Source: Actinobacteria bacterium UBA5176 (lineage in GTDB: Bacteria > Actinomycetota > UBA4738). Taken from it: a stretch of 30,112 nucleotides of DNA. Positions 15,465 to 24,085 of the stretch are shown piece by piece. The notes beneath the pieces are model-generated. The model made no database searches, was not told where the DNA came from, and saw nothing but the letters and a program-made list of their open reading frames with translations. Position 1 is the first letter of the stretch. Each line of letters starts with the position of its first letter. Both the position numbers and the translations under genes were made by a program. The DNA lies in the NCBI GenBank assembly GCA_002413305.1, contig DHWS01000143.1, positions 34,641-64,752 on the forward strand. The letters are read 5' to 3'.

Positions 15465-16777
15465 TCCCTCGCTACACCCTCCCCGAGATGGCCGCGGTCT
15501 GGTCCGAGGAGACCAAGCTGGCCAACTGGCTTCGGATCGAGCTGTTGGCCTGCCGGGCGTGGGCCCGGCTGGGCGTCGTCCCGCCGGAAGACCTGGAGCA
15601 GATCGAGCGGCGGGCCATCGTTCCCACGCCCGAGCGCGTCGACGAGATCGAACGGGTCACGAACCACGACGTCGCCGCATTCGTCGACGCGGTCGCCGAA
15701 CCGATCGGCGAGGCCGGCCGGTGGATCCACTTCGGGCTCACGTCCTCCGACGTCCTGGACACCGGGCTGGCGCTCCAGATGCGGGACGCCTGCGACCTGG
15801 TCCTGGCCAAGCTGGAGACCCTGCTGGCGGTGGTGAAGCGGCGGGCGCTGGAGCACCGCGACACGATCTGCATCGGCCGCACCCACGGCGTCCACGCCGA
15901 ACCCACCACCTTCGGGCACAAGCTCGCCGTGTGGGCCTTCGAGCTGGACCGGGACCGGTCCCGGCTGCGGGCGGCCCGCCAGGCGGTGAGCGTCGGCAAG
16001 CTCTCCGGTGTGGTCGGGACCTATTCGCAGGTCGAACCCGCGGTGGAGGAGTTCGTGTGCGCGGAGCTCGGCCTGAAGGCCGCCGAAGCCGCCACGCAGG
16101 TCGTCCAGCGCGATGTCCACGCCGAGTTCCTCTGGGCACTGGCCGCCACCGCCGCCACGCTCGAGAAGATCGCTCTGGAGATCCGCCACCTGGCGCGCAC
16201 GGAGGTCCGGGAGGTCCAGGAGCCGTTCGGCCGCGGCCAGAAGGGCAGCTCCGCCATGCCGCACAAGCGCAATCCCGTCCTGTGCGAGCGGATCTGCGGA
16301 CTGGCCCGGCTGGTCCGGTCGAACCTCCAGGCCGCGCTGGAGGACGTGGCCCTGTGGCACGAGCGGGACATCTCTCACTCCAGCGTCGAACGCGTGATCC
16401 TGCCCGACTCGAGCATCACCGTCGACTACCTGCTGCATCTCGCCATACGCGTGGTGGACGGCCTGGTCGTCGACCCCGACCGGATGCGGACGAACCTCGA
16501 TTCGACCGGCGGGCTCTTCTTCTCGCAGCGGATCCTGTCCGCCCTGGTCGCGGCCGGCGTGCCCCGGGAGGAGGCCTATCGCGCCGTCCAGCGAGCGGCC
16601 GCGCGCACGTGGGAACAGGGCCTGCACTTCCGGGAGGAGGCCTGGGCCGAGATCGAACCGCTCGGCGTGATCGGCCGCGAGGAGTTCTGGGCGCTGTTCG
16701 TCCTCGATCCCTTCGTCCGCAACCTCGACGGGATGTTCGCCCGGCTGGAGAAGCTCGATGCCTCGGAGGGCTCATGA
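15461..16777 (+). CDS. purB: Adenylosuccinate lyase
   Basis: A 438-residue homotetrameric lyase of the fumarase/aspartase superfamily. It removes fumarate from SAICAR and from adenylosuccinate, so it serves both IMP synthesis and the AMP branch started by PurA. The signature GSSAMPHKRNP contains the catalytic Ser (Ser263/Ser264). TSSDVLDTG and RTHGVHAEP (catalytic His region) are also present. The GTG at 15461 is chosen because [16 protein letters not shown] is the normal family N-terminus; a longer frame starts at TTG 15404. The gap to purE is 34 nt, the only real gap in the operon. The stop overlaps purC (ATGA). Confidence 0.97.
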   Translation: MIPRYTLPEMAAVWSEETKLANWLRIELLACRAWARLGVVPPEDLEQIERRAIVPTPERVDEIERVTNHDVAAFVDAVAEPIGEAGRWIHFGLTSSDVLDTGLALQMRDACDLVLAKLETLLAVVKRRALEHRDTICIGRTHGVHAEPTTFGHKLAVWAFELDRDRSRLRAARQAVSVGKLSGVVGTYSQVEPAVEEFVCAELGLKAAEAATQVVQRDVHAEFLWALAATAATLEKIALEIRHLARTEVREVQEPFGRGQKGSSAMPHKRNPVLCERICGLARLVRSNLQAALEDVALWHERDISHSSVERVILPDSSITVDYLLHLAIRVVDGLVVDPDRMRTNLDSTGGLFFSQRILSALVAAGVPREEAYRAVQRAAARTWEQGLHFREEAWAEIEPLGVIGREEFWALFVLDPFVRNLDGMFARLEKLDASEGS

Positions 16778-17676
16778 CCGCCCTCTCGGAGCACCTGCAC
16801 GGACGAGGCAAGGTCCGTGACCTGTTCGATGCGGGCGATGACCTGCTGATGGTGGCCACGGACCGGATCTCGGCGTTCGATGTGGTATTGCCCGATCCGA
16901 TCCCGGACAAGGGGAGGGTGCTGACCGGGCTCTCGCTCTACTGGTTCGGCTTGACCCAGGGCATCATCGGGAATCACCTCTTGACGGCGGTCGCTTCCTC
17001 CTTCCCGCCACCGTTCTCAGGGTCCTCGAGGGAGCTCGCAGCCCGGGCCATGCTGGTCAAGCGGGCCGAGATGGTCCCCATCGAATGCGTGGCCCGGGGC
17101 TACCTCGCCGGGAGCGGGTGGAAGGAGTACCGGTCGAACGGGAGCGTGTGCGGCATCCCGCTCCCGACCGGGCTGGTGGAAAGCGAGCAGCTCCCCGAGC
17201 CGATCTTCACCCCGGCCACGAAGGAGGCCAACGGCCACGACCTCAACATCTCCCTGGAGGGGACCGCCGAGCGCGTGGGCCGGGGCCTGGCCGAGCGCCT
17301 GAAGGAGGCCACGCTCGCGCTCTACGAGTTCGCGGCGGCCCACGCGCTGGAGCGGGGGATCGTGCTAGCCGACACCAAGTTCGAGTTCGGCTTCGCCGGC
17401 GGGGAGCTGATCCTGTGCGACGAGGTCCTGACCCCCGACTCCTCCCGGTTCTGGCCGGCCGACCGGTACGAACCGGGCCACGGCCAGCCCTCGTTCGACA
17501 AGCAGTACGTGCGGGACTGGCTCGACGCGAGCGGATGGGACCACGAGCCGCCACCCCCGAGGCTCCCCGGCGAGGTGGTCGAACAGACGGCTTCCCGGTA
17601 CCGCGAGGCGTACGAACGGATCACCGGCGAGCCTTTCGCCGCGTACCTCGCCCGCATGGGGGTGCCGGCCGAGTGA
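16774..17676 (+). CDS. purC: SAICAR synthetase
   Basis: A 300-residue phosphoribosylaminoimidazole-succinocarboxamide synthase, joining CAIR with aspartate using ATP. Seen are GRGKVRDLFD at the N-terminus, DRISAFDVV, the signature blocks PIECVARGYLAGSGWKEY and EPIFTPATKE, LADTKFEFG, and DEVLTPDSSRFWP. The length, about 60 residues more than the short bacterial form of about 240, matches the longer actinobacterial/yeast-like type. The ATG overlaps the purB stop and the stop overlaps purS (GTGA). Confidence 0.97.
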   Translation: MTALSEHLHGRGKVRDLFDAGDDLLMVATDRISAFDVVLPDPIPDKGRVLTGLSLYWFGLTQGIIGNHLLTAVASSFPPPFSGSSRELAARAMLVKRAEMVPIECVARGYLAGSGWKEYRSNGSVCGIPLPTGLVESEQLPEPIFTPATKEANGHDLNISLEGTAERVGRGLAERLKEATLALYEFAAAHALERGIVLADTKFEFGFAGGELILCDEVLTPDSSRFWPADRYEPGHGQPSFDKQYVRDWLDASGWDHEPPPPRLPGEVVEQTASRYREAYERITGEPFAAYLARMGVPAE

Positions 17677-17927
17677 AGTTCCGGTTCGAGGTGCTGGTAT
17701 CCCTGAAGGAGGGCCTCCTCGACCCACAGGGGAAGGCCGTCCAGAACGCGCTGCCCACCCTCGGCTGGTCGAACGTGTCCGACGTCCGCGTCGGCAAGCA
17801 CATCGAGCTGGTGGTCGAAGCCGACGACGAAGCCGCTGCCCGATCCCAGGTCGAGGAGATGGCCCGGCGGTTCCTTTCGAACCCGGTGATCGAGGACTTC
17901 CGGGTGCTGGCGGCGGAGGAGGCTTGA
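17673..17927 (+). CDS. purS: FGAM synthase subunit PurS
   Basis: An 84-residue small subunit of the three-part formylglycinamidine ribonucleotide synthase (PurS-PurQ-PurL). It bridges the glutaminase and synthetase and helps channel ammonia. The pattern VLVSLKEGLLDPQGKAVQNAL, then GWSNVSDVRVGKHIEL and the C-terminal NPVIEDFRVL, is typical. GTG start overlapping purC; the stop shares one base with the purQ ATG. Confidence 0.95.
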   Translation: MKFRFEVLVSLKEGLLDPQGKAVQNALPTLGWSNVSDVRVGKHIELVVEADDEAAARSQVEEMARRFLSNPVIEDFRVLAAEEA

Positions 17928-18637
17928 TGGCAGAGGCCCGGGTCGGTGTGGTGACGTTCCCCGGCTCCTTGGACGACCGGGACGCGCTTCGGGCTGTGGC
18001 GTTCATGGGTGGCGAGCCGGTCGCCGTGTGGCACCAGGCGACGACCTTGGACGGGGTCGATGCGGTCATCCTGCCCGGCGGGTTCTCGTACGGGGATTAC
18101 CTCCGGACGGGGGCGATCGCCCGGTTCGCGCCGGTCATGGCGGCGGTCCAGGAGTTCGCCTCCGGCGGCGGGCCGGTGCTGGGGATCTGCAACGGGTTCC
18201 AGATCCTCTGCGAGGCCGGACTCCTGCCGGGCGCGCTGATCCGGAACCGGGGCCTGGCCTTCGTGTGCCGGTGGATCCACATCCGTTCGGAAGGACTGCC
18301 CGGGTCGGCCGACGCGCCGCGCGGGGAGGTCCTCCACATCCCGGTCAAGCACGGCGAGGGCCAGTTCGTCGCCTCCGCGGAGGAGCTCGAACGCATCGAA
18401 TCCGAAGGTCTGGTGGCGTTCCGGTACTGCTCGGCGGAGGGGATGGTCGACGAGCGGTTCAATCCCAACGGCGCCACCCACGGCATCGCTGGCGTGCGGA
18501 ACGAGGCCGGCAACGTCCTCGGGATGATGCCGCATCCCGAACACGCCGTCGACCCGGACCTCGGTCCGACCGGCGGCCAGCACGTCCTGGAATGGCTGCT
18601 CGCTGCCGCCCGCGCTCGAGTCGGCGCCGTCACATGA
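17927..18637 (+). CDS. purQ: FGAM synthase glutaminase subunit PurQ
   Basis: A 236-residue class I glutamine amidotransferase that supplies ammonia to PurL. The nucleophile Cys88 sits in GICNGFQIL. The catalytic His203 and Glu205 are in MMPHPEHAVD, and the oxyanion region is PGGFSYGDYLR. ATG 17927 has GGAGGAGG 4 nt upstream inside the purS 3' end and overlaps its stop by one base (TGATG). A TTG one codon earlier is the less likely start. The stop overlaps purL (ATGA). Confidence 0.96.
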   Translation: MAEARVGVVTFPGSLDDRDALRAVAFMGGEPVAVWHQATTLDGVDAVILPGGFSYGDYLRTGAIARFAPVMAAVQEFASGGGPVLGICNGFQILCEAGLLPGALIRNRGLAFVCRWIHIRSEGLPGSADAPRGEVLHIPVKHGEGQFVASAEELERIESEGLVAFRYCSAEGMVDERFNPNGATHGIAGVRNEAGNVLGMMPHPEHAVDPDLGPTGGQHVLEWLLAAARARVGAVT

Positions 18638-20862
18638 CGTCTGCTCCCTCGCCCGAACCCCTGCACCGGGCGCTCGGGATGACCGACGAGGAGTACGCCG
18701 CCGCCGTCGACAAGCTCGACGGGCGAGAGCCGAACCGGACCGAGCTCGCCATGTTCGCCGCGATGTGGTCCGAACACTGCTCCTACAAGTCGAGCAAGGT
18801 GCATCTGCGGACGCTGCCCACCGAAGGGCCGCAGATCCTGGTCGGGCCGGGACAGGACGCCGGGGTTGTGGACGTCGGCGGCGGCACGGCCTGCGTGTTC
18901 AAGATCGAGTCGCACTCGCACCCCTCGGCGATCGAGCCGTACCAGGGGGCCGCCACCGGCGTCGGAGGGATCATCCGGGACATCCTGTCGATGGGGGCTC
19001 GGCCGGCCGCGCTGCTCGATCCGCTCCGGTTCGGGCCGCTCGACGACCCCCGGAACCGGTACCTGTTCTCGGGCGTGGTGGCGGGGATCGGGGGGTACGG
19101 GAACTGCATCGGGGTTCCCACGGTGGGGGGCGAGGTGAAGTTCGCCGCCTGCCACGGCCCGAACCCGACCGTGAACGTCCTGTGCCTGGGCTTCGCCAAG
19201 GCCGACCGGGTCCAGGTCGGCCGGCGGGGCGGCGAGGGCAACGTGCTGGTCCTGATCGGAGCGGCGACGGGTCGGGACGGGATCGGCGGGGTCAGCGTGC
19301 TGGCCTCCCGAACCATCGAGGAGGACGCCCATGAGTCCAGGCCCAGCGTCCAGATCGGCGATCCGTTCGCGGAGAAGCTGCTGGTCGAAGCCTGCCTGGA
19401 GCTGGCGGACCGCGGCCTGCTATGGGGCATCCAGGACCTGGGCGGCGCGGGGTTGACCTGCGCGATGAGCGAATCGGCCGCCCGGGCGGGTGTCGGGGCC
19501 GACCTCGACCTGGACGCCGTCCCGCTCCGCGAACCGGGCATGGAGCCGTTCGAGATCCTGACCTCGGAGTCGCAGGAGCGGATGCTGGCCATCGTCAGGC
19601 CCGAGGACGCCGAAGCGGTGGAGGAGGTCTGCACGCGGTGGGGCCTTCGGGCCAGTCGGATCGGGAAGCTCCGGGGCGGGTCGGTGCTCGTCGTTCGCCA
19701 CGGCGGCGAAGTCGTGGCCCGCCTGCCGGCCCGGGCCCTGGCCGACGAGGGGCCCGAGTACGACCGCCAGCACGAGCCGCCGTCCGGACTGGCCCGCCTG
19801 CGCGAAGAGGACCCCGCCGATGCGCCGGCGCCGGCTTCGCTGGAGGACGCCTTCCTGGAGGTGCTCGGATCGCCCGGGGTGGCCAGCATGCGGTGGGTGT
19901 ACGAGCAGTACGACTCGCTGGTGCAAGGGGGGACCGTCCTGGGACCCGGGGCCGACGCCAGCGTGATCCGCCTGGAGGGCACGATCCGGGCGGTGGCCGT
20001 CTCGACCGACGGGAACGGCCGGTTCGCGCTCCTCGATCCCTACCTGGGCGGGGCGCATGCGGTGGCCGAGGCCGCCCGCAACGTGGCCACCGCCGGCGCC
20101 CGTCCTCTGGCGGTCACGAACTGCCTGAACTTCGGGAACCCGGAGCGCCCCGAGGTGATGTGGCAGTTCGCGGAGGCGGTCCGGGGGATGGGGGCGGCCT
20201 GCCGCGCGCTGGGCACGCCGGTCACCGGGGGCAACGTCAGCTTCTACAACGAATCCGGGGACTCCGCCGTCTACCCCACGCCGGTCGTCGGGGTGGTCGG
20301 CCTGCTCGACGACTACCGCCTGCTGGTGCGCCACGCGTTCCCGTCCGGGGGCCTCTCGATCTATCTGCTGGGCCGGACGCTGCCCGAGCTGGGCGGATCG
20401 CAGTACGCGGACGTCCTTCTGGGGAACGTCACCGGCAAGCCGCCCGCGCTCGACCTGGACGCCGAAGCAGCCCTCCATCGCTTCCTGTACGACTGCGCGC
20501 GCCAGGACCACCTTGCGTCGGCGCACGACTGCAGCGACGGCGGCTTGGCCATCACCCTGGCCGAGTCCGCCATCGCCGGGGGGGTCGGCTTCACGGTGGC
20601 CTCCCCCGAGCCGTCGCTCCCGGCCCACGTCGCGCTGTTCTCCGAGTCGGCCTCCCGCGTGGTGGTCACCGTTCGGCCCGGCCGGGAGTCGGAGTTCGAA
20701 TCGCTGGCCGGGTTCCACTCCGTTCCCTACTCGCGACTCGGCCTGACCGGGGGCTCCCGGCTCCGGTTCGAAGGCGCCTTCGAGGTCGACCTGTCCGACG
20801 CGCTGGTCGTGTTCGAGGGCGCCATCCCCAGCCGGATGGCCGGCGAGCGGGTGGCCGGATGA
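18634..20862 (+). CDS. purL: FGAM synthase large subunit PurL (small type)
   Basis: A 742-residue synthetase that converts FGAR to FGAM with ATP and ammonia from PurQ. The length matches the small PurL that needs PurS and PurQ, as in Bacillus, not the fused 1300-residue form. Seen are FAAMWSEHCSYKSSK, KIESHSHPSAIEPYQGAATG, GGVGG-type glycine loops, DLGGAGLTCAMSES, NCLNFGNPE, TGGNVSFYNES and the late AHDCSDGGLAITLAES. It therefore carries two AIRS-like repeats. Starts overlapping purQ and ends overlapping purF (ATGA). Confidence 0.97.
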   Translation: MTSAPSPEPLHRALGMTDEEYAAAVDKLDGREPNRTELAMFAAMWSEHCSYKSSKVHLRTLPTEGPQILVGPGQDAGVVDVGGGTACVFKIESHSHPSAIEPYQGAATGVGGIIRDILSMGARPAALLDPLRFGPLDDPRNRYLFSGVVAGIGGYGNCIGVPTVGGEVKFAACHGPNPTVNVLCLGFAKADRVQVGRRGGEGNVLVLIGAATGRDGIGGVSVLASRTIEEDAHESRPSVQIGDPFAEKLLVEACLELADRGLLWGIQDLGGAGLTCAMSESAARAGVGADLDLDAVPLREPGMEPFEILTSESQERMLAIVRPEDAEAVEEVCTRWGLRASRIGKLRGGSVLVVRHGGEVVARLPARALADEGPEYDRQHEPPSGLARLREEDPADAPAPASLEDAFLEVLGSPGVASMRWVYEQYDSLVQGGTVLGPGADASVIRLEGTIRAVAVSTDGNGRFALLDPYLGGAHAVAEAARNVATAGARPLAVTNCLNFGNPERPEVMWQFAEAVRGMGAACRALGTPVTGGNVSFYNESGDSAVYPTPVVGVVGLLDDYRLLVRHAFPSGGLSIYLLGRTLPELGGSQYADVLLGNVTGKPPALDLDAEAALHRFLYDCARQDHLASAHDCSDGGLAITLAESAIAGGVGFTVASPEPSLPAHVALFSESASRVVVTVRPGRESEFESLAGFHSVPYSRLGLTGGSRLRFEGAFEVDLSDALVVFEGAIPSRMAGERVAG

Positions 20863-22307
20863 GGGATCGCCCGGGCGCGTCGGAGGCGGGTGTTACCATC
20901 GACCTGATCGTGGGAAGCGAGAGCCCGAAGGAAGCGTGCGGCCTGTTCGGCGTGTGGGCGCCCCACGAGGAGGTCGCCAGACTGACCTTCTTCGGCCTCT
21001 TCTCGCTGCAGCATCGCGGTCAGGAATCTGCCGGGATGGCCGTCTCCGACGGCGAGCAGATCCTGGTCTACCGCGACCTCGGCCTGGTCAGCCAGGTGTT
21101 CCATGAGCGGACCCTGGCCACCCTCCAGGGCGACCTGTGCATCGGCCACACCCGGTACTCGACCACCGGCTCGACCACCTGGGACAACGCGCAGCCGGCG
21201 TTCAAGACCCACGGGACGAAGGGCCTGGCCATCGGGCACAACGGCAACCTGGTCAACACGGCCGAGCTGGCCGAGGAGGTCGGCCGGCGCGGGCCGGCAA
21301 CGACCGACAGCGATCTGGTGGCCACGCTGCTGGCCCGGCATCTCGACGACGGCCTGGAGGCGGCCGGCCTGCGGGTGCTCCCCCGGCTCTCCGGCGCGTT
21401 CTGTTTCGTGATGATGGACGAACGGACCGTCTTCGCGGCCCGCGACCCCCACGGCATCCGGCCACTGTCGCTGGGTCGGCTGCCAGGGGGAGGCATCTGC
21501 GTGGCCTCCGAGACCTGCGCCCTGGACGTGGTCGGCGCCCAGTTCATCCGGGACGTCGAACCCGGCGAGCTGGTCTCCATCGACGAGCGGGGGATCCGCA
21601 GCCTCCGCTTCGCCGAATCGCCCCGCCCGGCGCTCTGCCTGTTCGAGTTCGTCTACCTCTCCCGGGCCGACTCGCGGATGTTCGGACGGAGCGTGCACGA
21701 GGTCCGCCGGGAGATGGGCCGTCGCCTGGCCGCCGAGGCGCCCGTCGACGCCGACATGGTCATCCCGGTGCCGGACACGGGGAACAGCGCCGCCCAGGGG
21801 TTCGCCCAGGCGGCCGGCATCCCCTATGGCGAGGGACTGATGAAGAACCGCTACATCGGCCGGACCTTCATCGAGCCCAGCCCGGCCCTCCGCCAGCGTG
21901 GGGTGAAGCTGAAGCTGAACCCCCTGCCGGACGCGATCCGGGGAAAGCGGCTGGTGGTGGTGGACGACTCGATCGTTCGGGGCACGACCACGCGGCAGAT
22001 CGTGCAGGTCCTGCGGGAGAGCGGGGCGCGGCAGGTCCACCTGCGCATCGTCAGCCCTCCCATCCGGTGGCCCTGCTTCTACGGGATCGACATGTCCACC
22101 CGCGGGGAGCTGATCGCCGCCGGGTCCGGCGTGGAGGAGATCCGGGGCTTCGTCGGGGCCGATTCTCTGGCCTACCTCTCCCTGGACGGGCTGGTCTCGG
22201 CCACGGAGGCGCCGGCGAGCGCGTTCTGCCGGGCGTGTTTCGACGGGCAGTATCCGGTCCCCGTGGGGGAGTCCGAGCCGTCGAAGTTCGCGCTCGAGCG
22301 GTTGTGA
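20859..22307 (+). CDS. purF: Amidophosphoribosyltransferase (Fe-S, propeptide type)
   Basis: A 482-residue first enzyme of purine synthesis, making phosphoribosylamine from PRPP and glutamine. The Ntn nucleophile Cys27 lies in EACGLFGVW, so a 26-residue propeptide must be removed. The PRPP loop is VVVDDSIVRGTTTRQ. Cys260, Cys406, Cys457 and Cys460 (the last two in FCRAC) lie where the Bacillus-type enzyme binds a [4Fe-4S] cluster, pointing to the oxygen-sensitive, self-maturing form. Feedback inhibition by purine nucleotides is expected from the family. Overlaps purL and purM by 4 nt each. Confidence 0.97.
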   Translation: MRDRPGASEAGVTIDLIVGSESPKEACGLFGVWAPHEEVARLTFFGLFSLQHRGQESAGMAVSDGEQILVYRDLGLVSQVFHERTLATLQGDLCIGHTRYSTTGSTTWDNAQPAFKTHGTKGLAIGHNGNLVNTAELAEEVGRRGPATTDSDLVATLLARHLDDGLEAAGLRVLPRLSGAFCFVMMDERTVFAARDPHGIRPLSLGRLPGGGICVASETCALDVVGAQFIRDVEPGELVSIDERGIRSLRFAESPRPALCLFEFVYLSRADSRMFGRSVHEVRREMGRRLAAEAPVDADMVIPVPDTGNSAAQGFAQAAGIPYGEGLMKNRYIGRTFIEPSPALRQRGVKLKLNPLPDAIRGKRLVVVDDSIVRGTTTRQIVQVLRESGARQVHLRIVSPPIRWPCFYGIDMSTRGELIAAGSGVEEIRGFVGADSLAYLSLDGLVSATEAPASAFCRACFDGQYPVPVGESEPSKFALERL

Positions 22308-23386
22308 GCTCGGGACCCCAGGGGCCGGGCGCCGGCCAGGAAGCCTACCGGGAGGCCGGGGTCGACCTGGAGGCCGCGTCGGCGGCGATCGAGGCGATCC
22401 GCGACCTGGCCGGTGAGGCGGGCCGGCCCGAGGTGGTCCGCGGGGTCGGGGGGTTCGCCGGGCTCGTGGACCTGGGCGACGGCAGGGTCCTCTCGGCCTC
22501 CACCGACGGCGTCGGGACCAAGCTCGAGGTCGCCCGGCGGGCCGGCAGGCTCGACACCGTGGGGATCGACCTGGTGGCGATGTGCGCCAACGACGTGGTG
22601 TGTACCGGCGCCAGGCCCCTGTTCTTCCTGGACTACGTGGCGGTGGGGAATGTGGTCCCGTCCCGGGTCGCCGCTTTGGTGGCGGGAGTGGCCGAAGGCT
22701 GCCGCCGGGCCGGGTGCGCACTCCTGGGCGGCGAGACCGCCGAGCATCCCGGGACCATGCCGGAGGACGGGTTCGACCTGGCCGGGTTCTGCGTGGGGAT
22801 CGCCAACCGGGGCGAGCTGCTGGACCCGAGCCGGGTGGAACCGGGCGATGCCCTCCTGGGGTTCCCGTCCACCGGGCTGCACGCGAACGGCTTCAGCTTG
22901 GTCCGGCGGGTCCTGCTGGAAGGCGCCGCCGCCCGGCCACTGGACGAACTCGTCCCGGTGCTCGGGCGAACCCTCGCCGACGAGCTGCTGGAGCCGACCG
23001 CGATCTACGCCCAACCGGTGCTAGCGCTGGCCGCCGAGGGACTGGCCCGGTCGGCCGCCCACATCACGGGCGGTGGGTTCGGCGAGAACGTGCCCCGGGC
23101 GCTGCCGGAGGGGCTGGCGGCCTGGATCGATCCTTCCACGTGGCACCGCGCGCCGATCTTCGACCTGGTCGCGGGGGCGGCCGGTCTGGAGGCCCGGGAC
23201 CTGTTCGATGTGTTGAACATGGGGATCGGGATGGTGGTGGTCGTGCCGGCCGACCGGGCGGTCCATGCCCGGTCGGTGGCGTCGGACGCAGGTGTGGAGG
23301 CGGTGCAGATCGGGGAAGTAATCCAAGCAGAGAGCGGAACGGGGACCGCCTCACGGGTGAGCATCGGGTTTGCACGATCCGGGTGA
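22304..23386 (+). CDS. purM: Phosphoribosylformylglycinamidine cyclo-ligase (AIR synthetase)
   Basis: A 360-residue homodimeric ATP-dependent cyclase that turns FGAM into AIR. Family blocks seen: ASTDGVGTKLEVA, DLVAMCANDVVCTGARPLFF, LLGGETAEHPG, STGLHANGFSLVR, HITGGGFGENVPRALP and FDVLNMGIGMVV. The N-terminus has a short extra Gly/Pro stretch before the usual EAYREAGVD. GTG start overlapping purF. It is the last gene of the cluster; the usual next genes purN and purH do not follow. Confidence 0.97.
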   Translation: MSSGPQGPGAGQEAYREAGVDLEAASAAIEAIRDLAGEAGRPEVVRGVGGFAGLVDLGDGRVLSASTDGVGTKLEVARRAGRLDTVGIDLVAMCANDVVCTGARPLFFLDYVAVGNVVPSRVAALVAGVAEGCRRAGCALLGGETAEHPGTMPEDGFDLAGFCVGIANRGELLDPSRVEPGDALLGFPSTGLHANGFSLVRRVLLEGAAARPLDELVPVLGRTLADELLEPTAIYAQPVLALAAEGLARSAAHITGGGFGENVPRALPEGLAAWIDPSTWHRAPIFDLVAGAAGLEARDLFDVLNMGIGMVVVVPADRAVHARSVASDAGVEAVQIGEVIQAESGTGTASRVSIGFARSG

Positions 23387-23463
23387 GACCGGTCATCGTA
23401 GGCCCGGGCAAGGAACCTCGAGCCTGTACGCTGGCCCCTGGACAGGGAACGGAGCGGAGACTG

Positions 23464-23835
23464 ATGCCACCTCGCGTCCTCATCGTGGAGGACGAAGCGG
23501 ACCTGGCCTGGGTCGAGCAGTTCAATCTGGAGACCGAGGGCTACGAAGTGCTCGTGGCACCCGAGGGGCGCTCGGCGATCGAAGCCCTGTCCTCGTTCGA
23601 CCCGGACGTCCTGGTCCTGGACGTGATGCTTCCGTACGTGGACGGATGGCAGGTCCTGGCCAGGATGCGTGAGATGCCCAGTGCCCGCCGCCCCAAGGTC
23701 ATCATGGTCTCCGCCGCCGCCGGGGCCAGCGACCAGGCCAAAGCCGAAGAGTATGGGGTGGGTTCGTTCCTGGCCAAGCCGTTCGACATGGAGGACCTGG
23801 TCCGGGCCGTGGGAGAGGCGCTGACGCCCGCCTGA
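23464..23835 (+). CDS. Single-domain response regulator (CheY-like receiver)
   Basis: A 123-residue stand-alone receiver domain. Glu9/Asp10 form the acidic pocket, Asp53 (LDVMLPYVDG) is the phosphoacceptor, and Ser83 and Lys105 (LAKPF) are the switch and conserved lysine. There is no output domain, so it should act by protein-protein contact or as a phosphorelay intermediate. No histidine kinase is nearby. ATG start with GGAGCGGAG upstream. A TACGCT box at 23427-23432 could give it a promoter separate from the purine operon, from which it is 77 nt away. Convergent with the next gene, 4 nt between stops. Confidence 0.92.
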   Translation: MPPRVLIVEDEADLAWVEQFNLETEGYEVLVAPEGRSAIEALSSFDPDVLVLDVMLPYVDGWQVLARMREMPSARRPKVIMVSAAAGASDQAKAEEYGVGSFLAKPFDMEDLVRAVGEALTPA

Positions 23836-23839
23836 GCCC

Positions 23840-24049
23840 TCAGCCCCCGACGACCTTTCCGAACCGGACGCCCAGGGCCGGCACGCGGGCCAGCTCGCCG
23901 TCCTTCTTGCGGACCAGGTAGGTGTTGGCAGCTTCGTCCCAGAACTCGAAGACGCCGACGGCCTCGTTCACGTAGCCGTTCGGCAGCTCGTACTGGAACG
24001 AGACGCGCTTGCCCACGTCGGTCGGTGCCACCAGGTTCTGCCGGGCCAT
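23840..24049 (-). CDS. Small SH3-like protein of unknown function
   Basis: A 69-residue mainly beta protein. VGKRVSFQYELPNGYVNEAVGVFEFWD, shown here only as the start of the domain by its VGKRV and GVFEFW blocks, then YLVRKKDGELARVPA, resembles the SH3-like N-terminal module of some actinobacterial GNAT acetyltransferases. Here it stands alone. Identification is tentative. TAGGGT lies 10 nt upstream of the ATG and no ribosome binding site is seen, so it may have its own nearly leaderless transcript. It is the last gene of the minus-strand run, 36 nt after the cobalamin-binding-like gene. Confidence 0.6.
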   Translation of the reverse strand: MARQNLVAPTDVGKRVSFQYELPNGYVNEAVGVFEFWDEAANTYLVRKKDGELARVPALGVRFGKVVGG

Positions 24050-24085
24050 CGTGGTGCAGACCCTACCGCCGGCCGGCGCGCCCCG

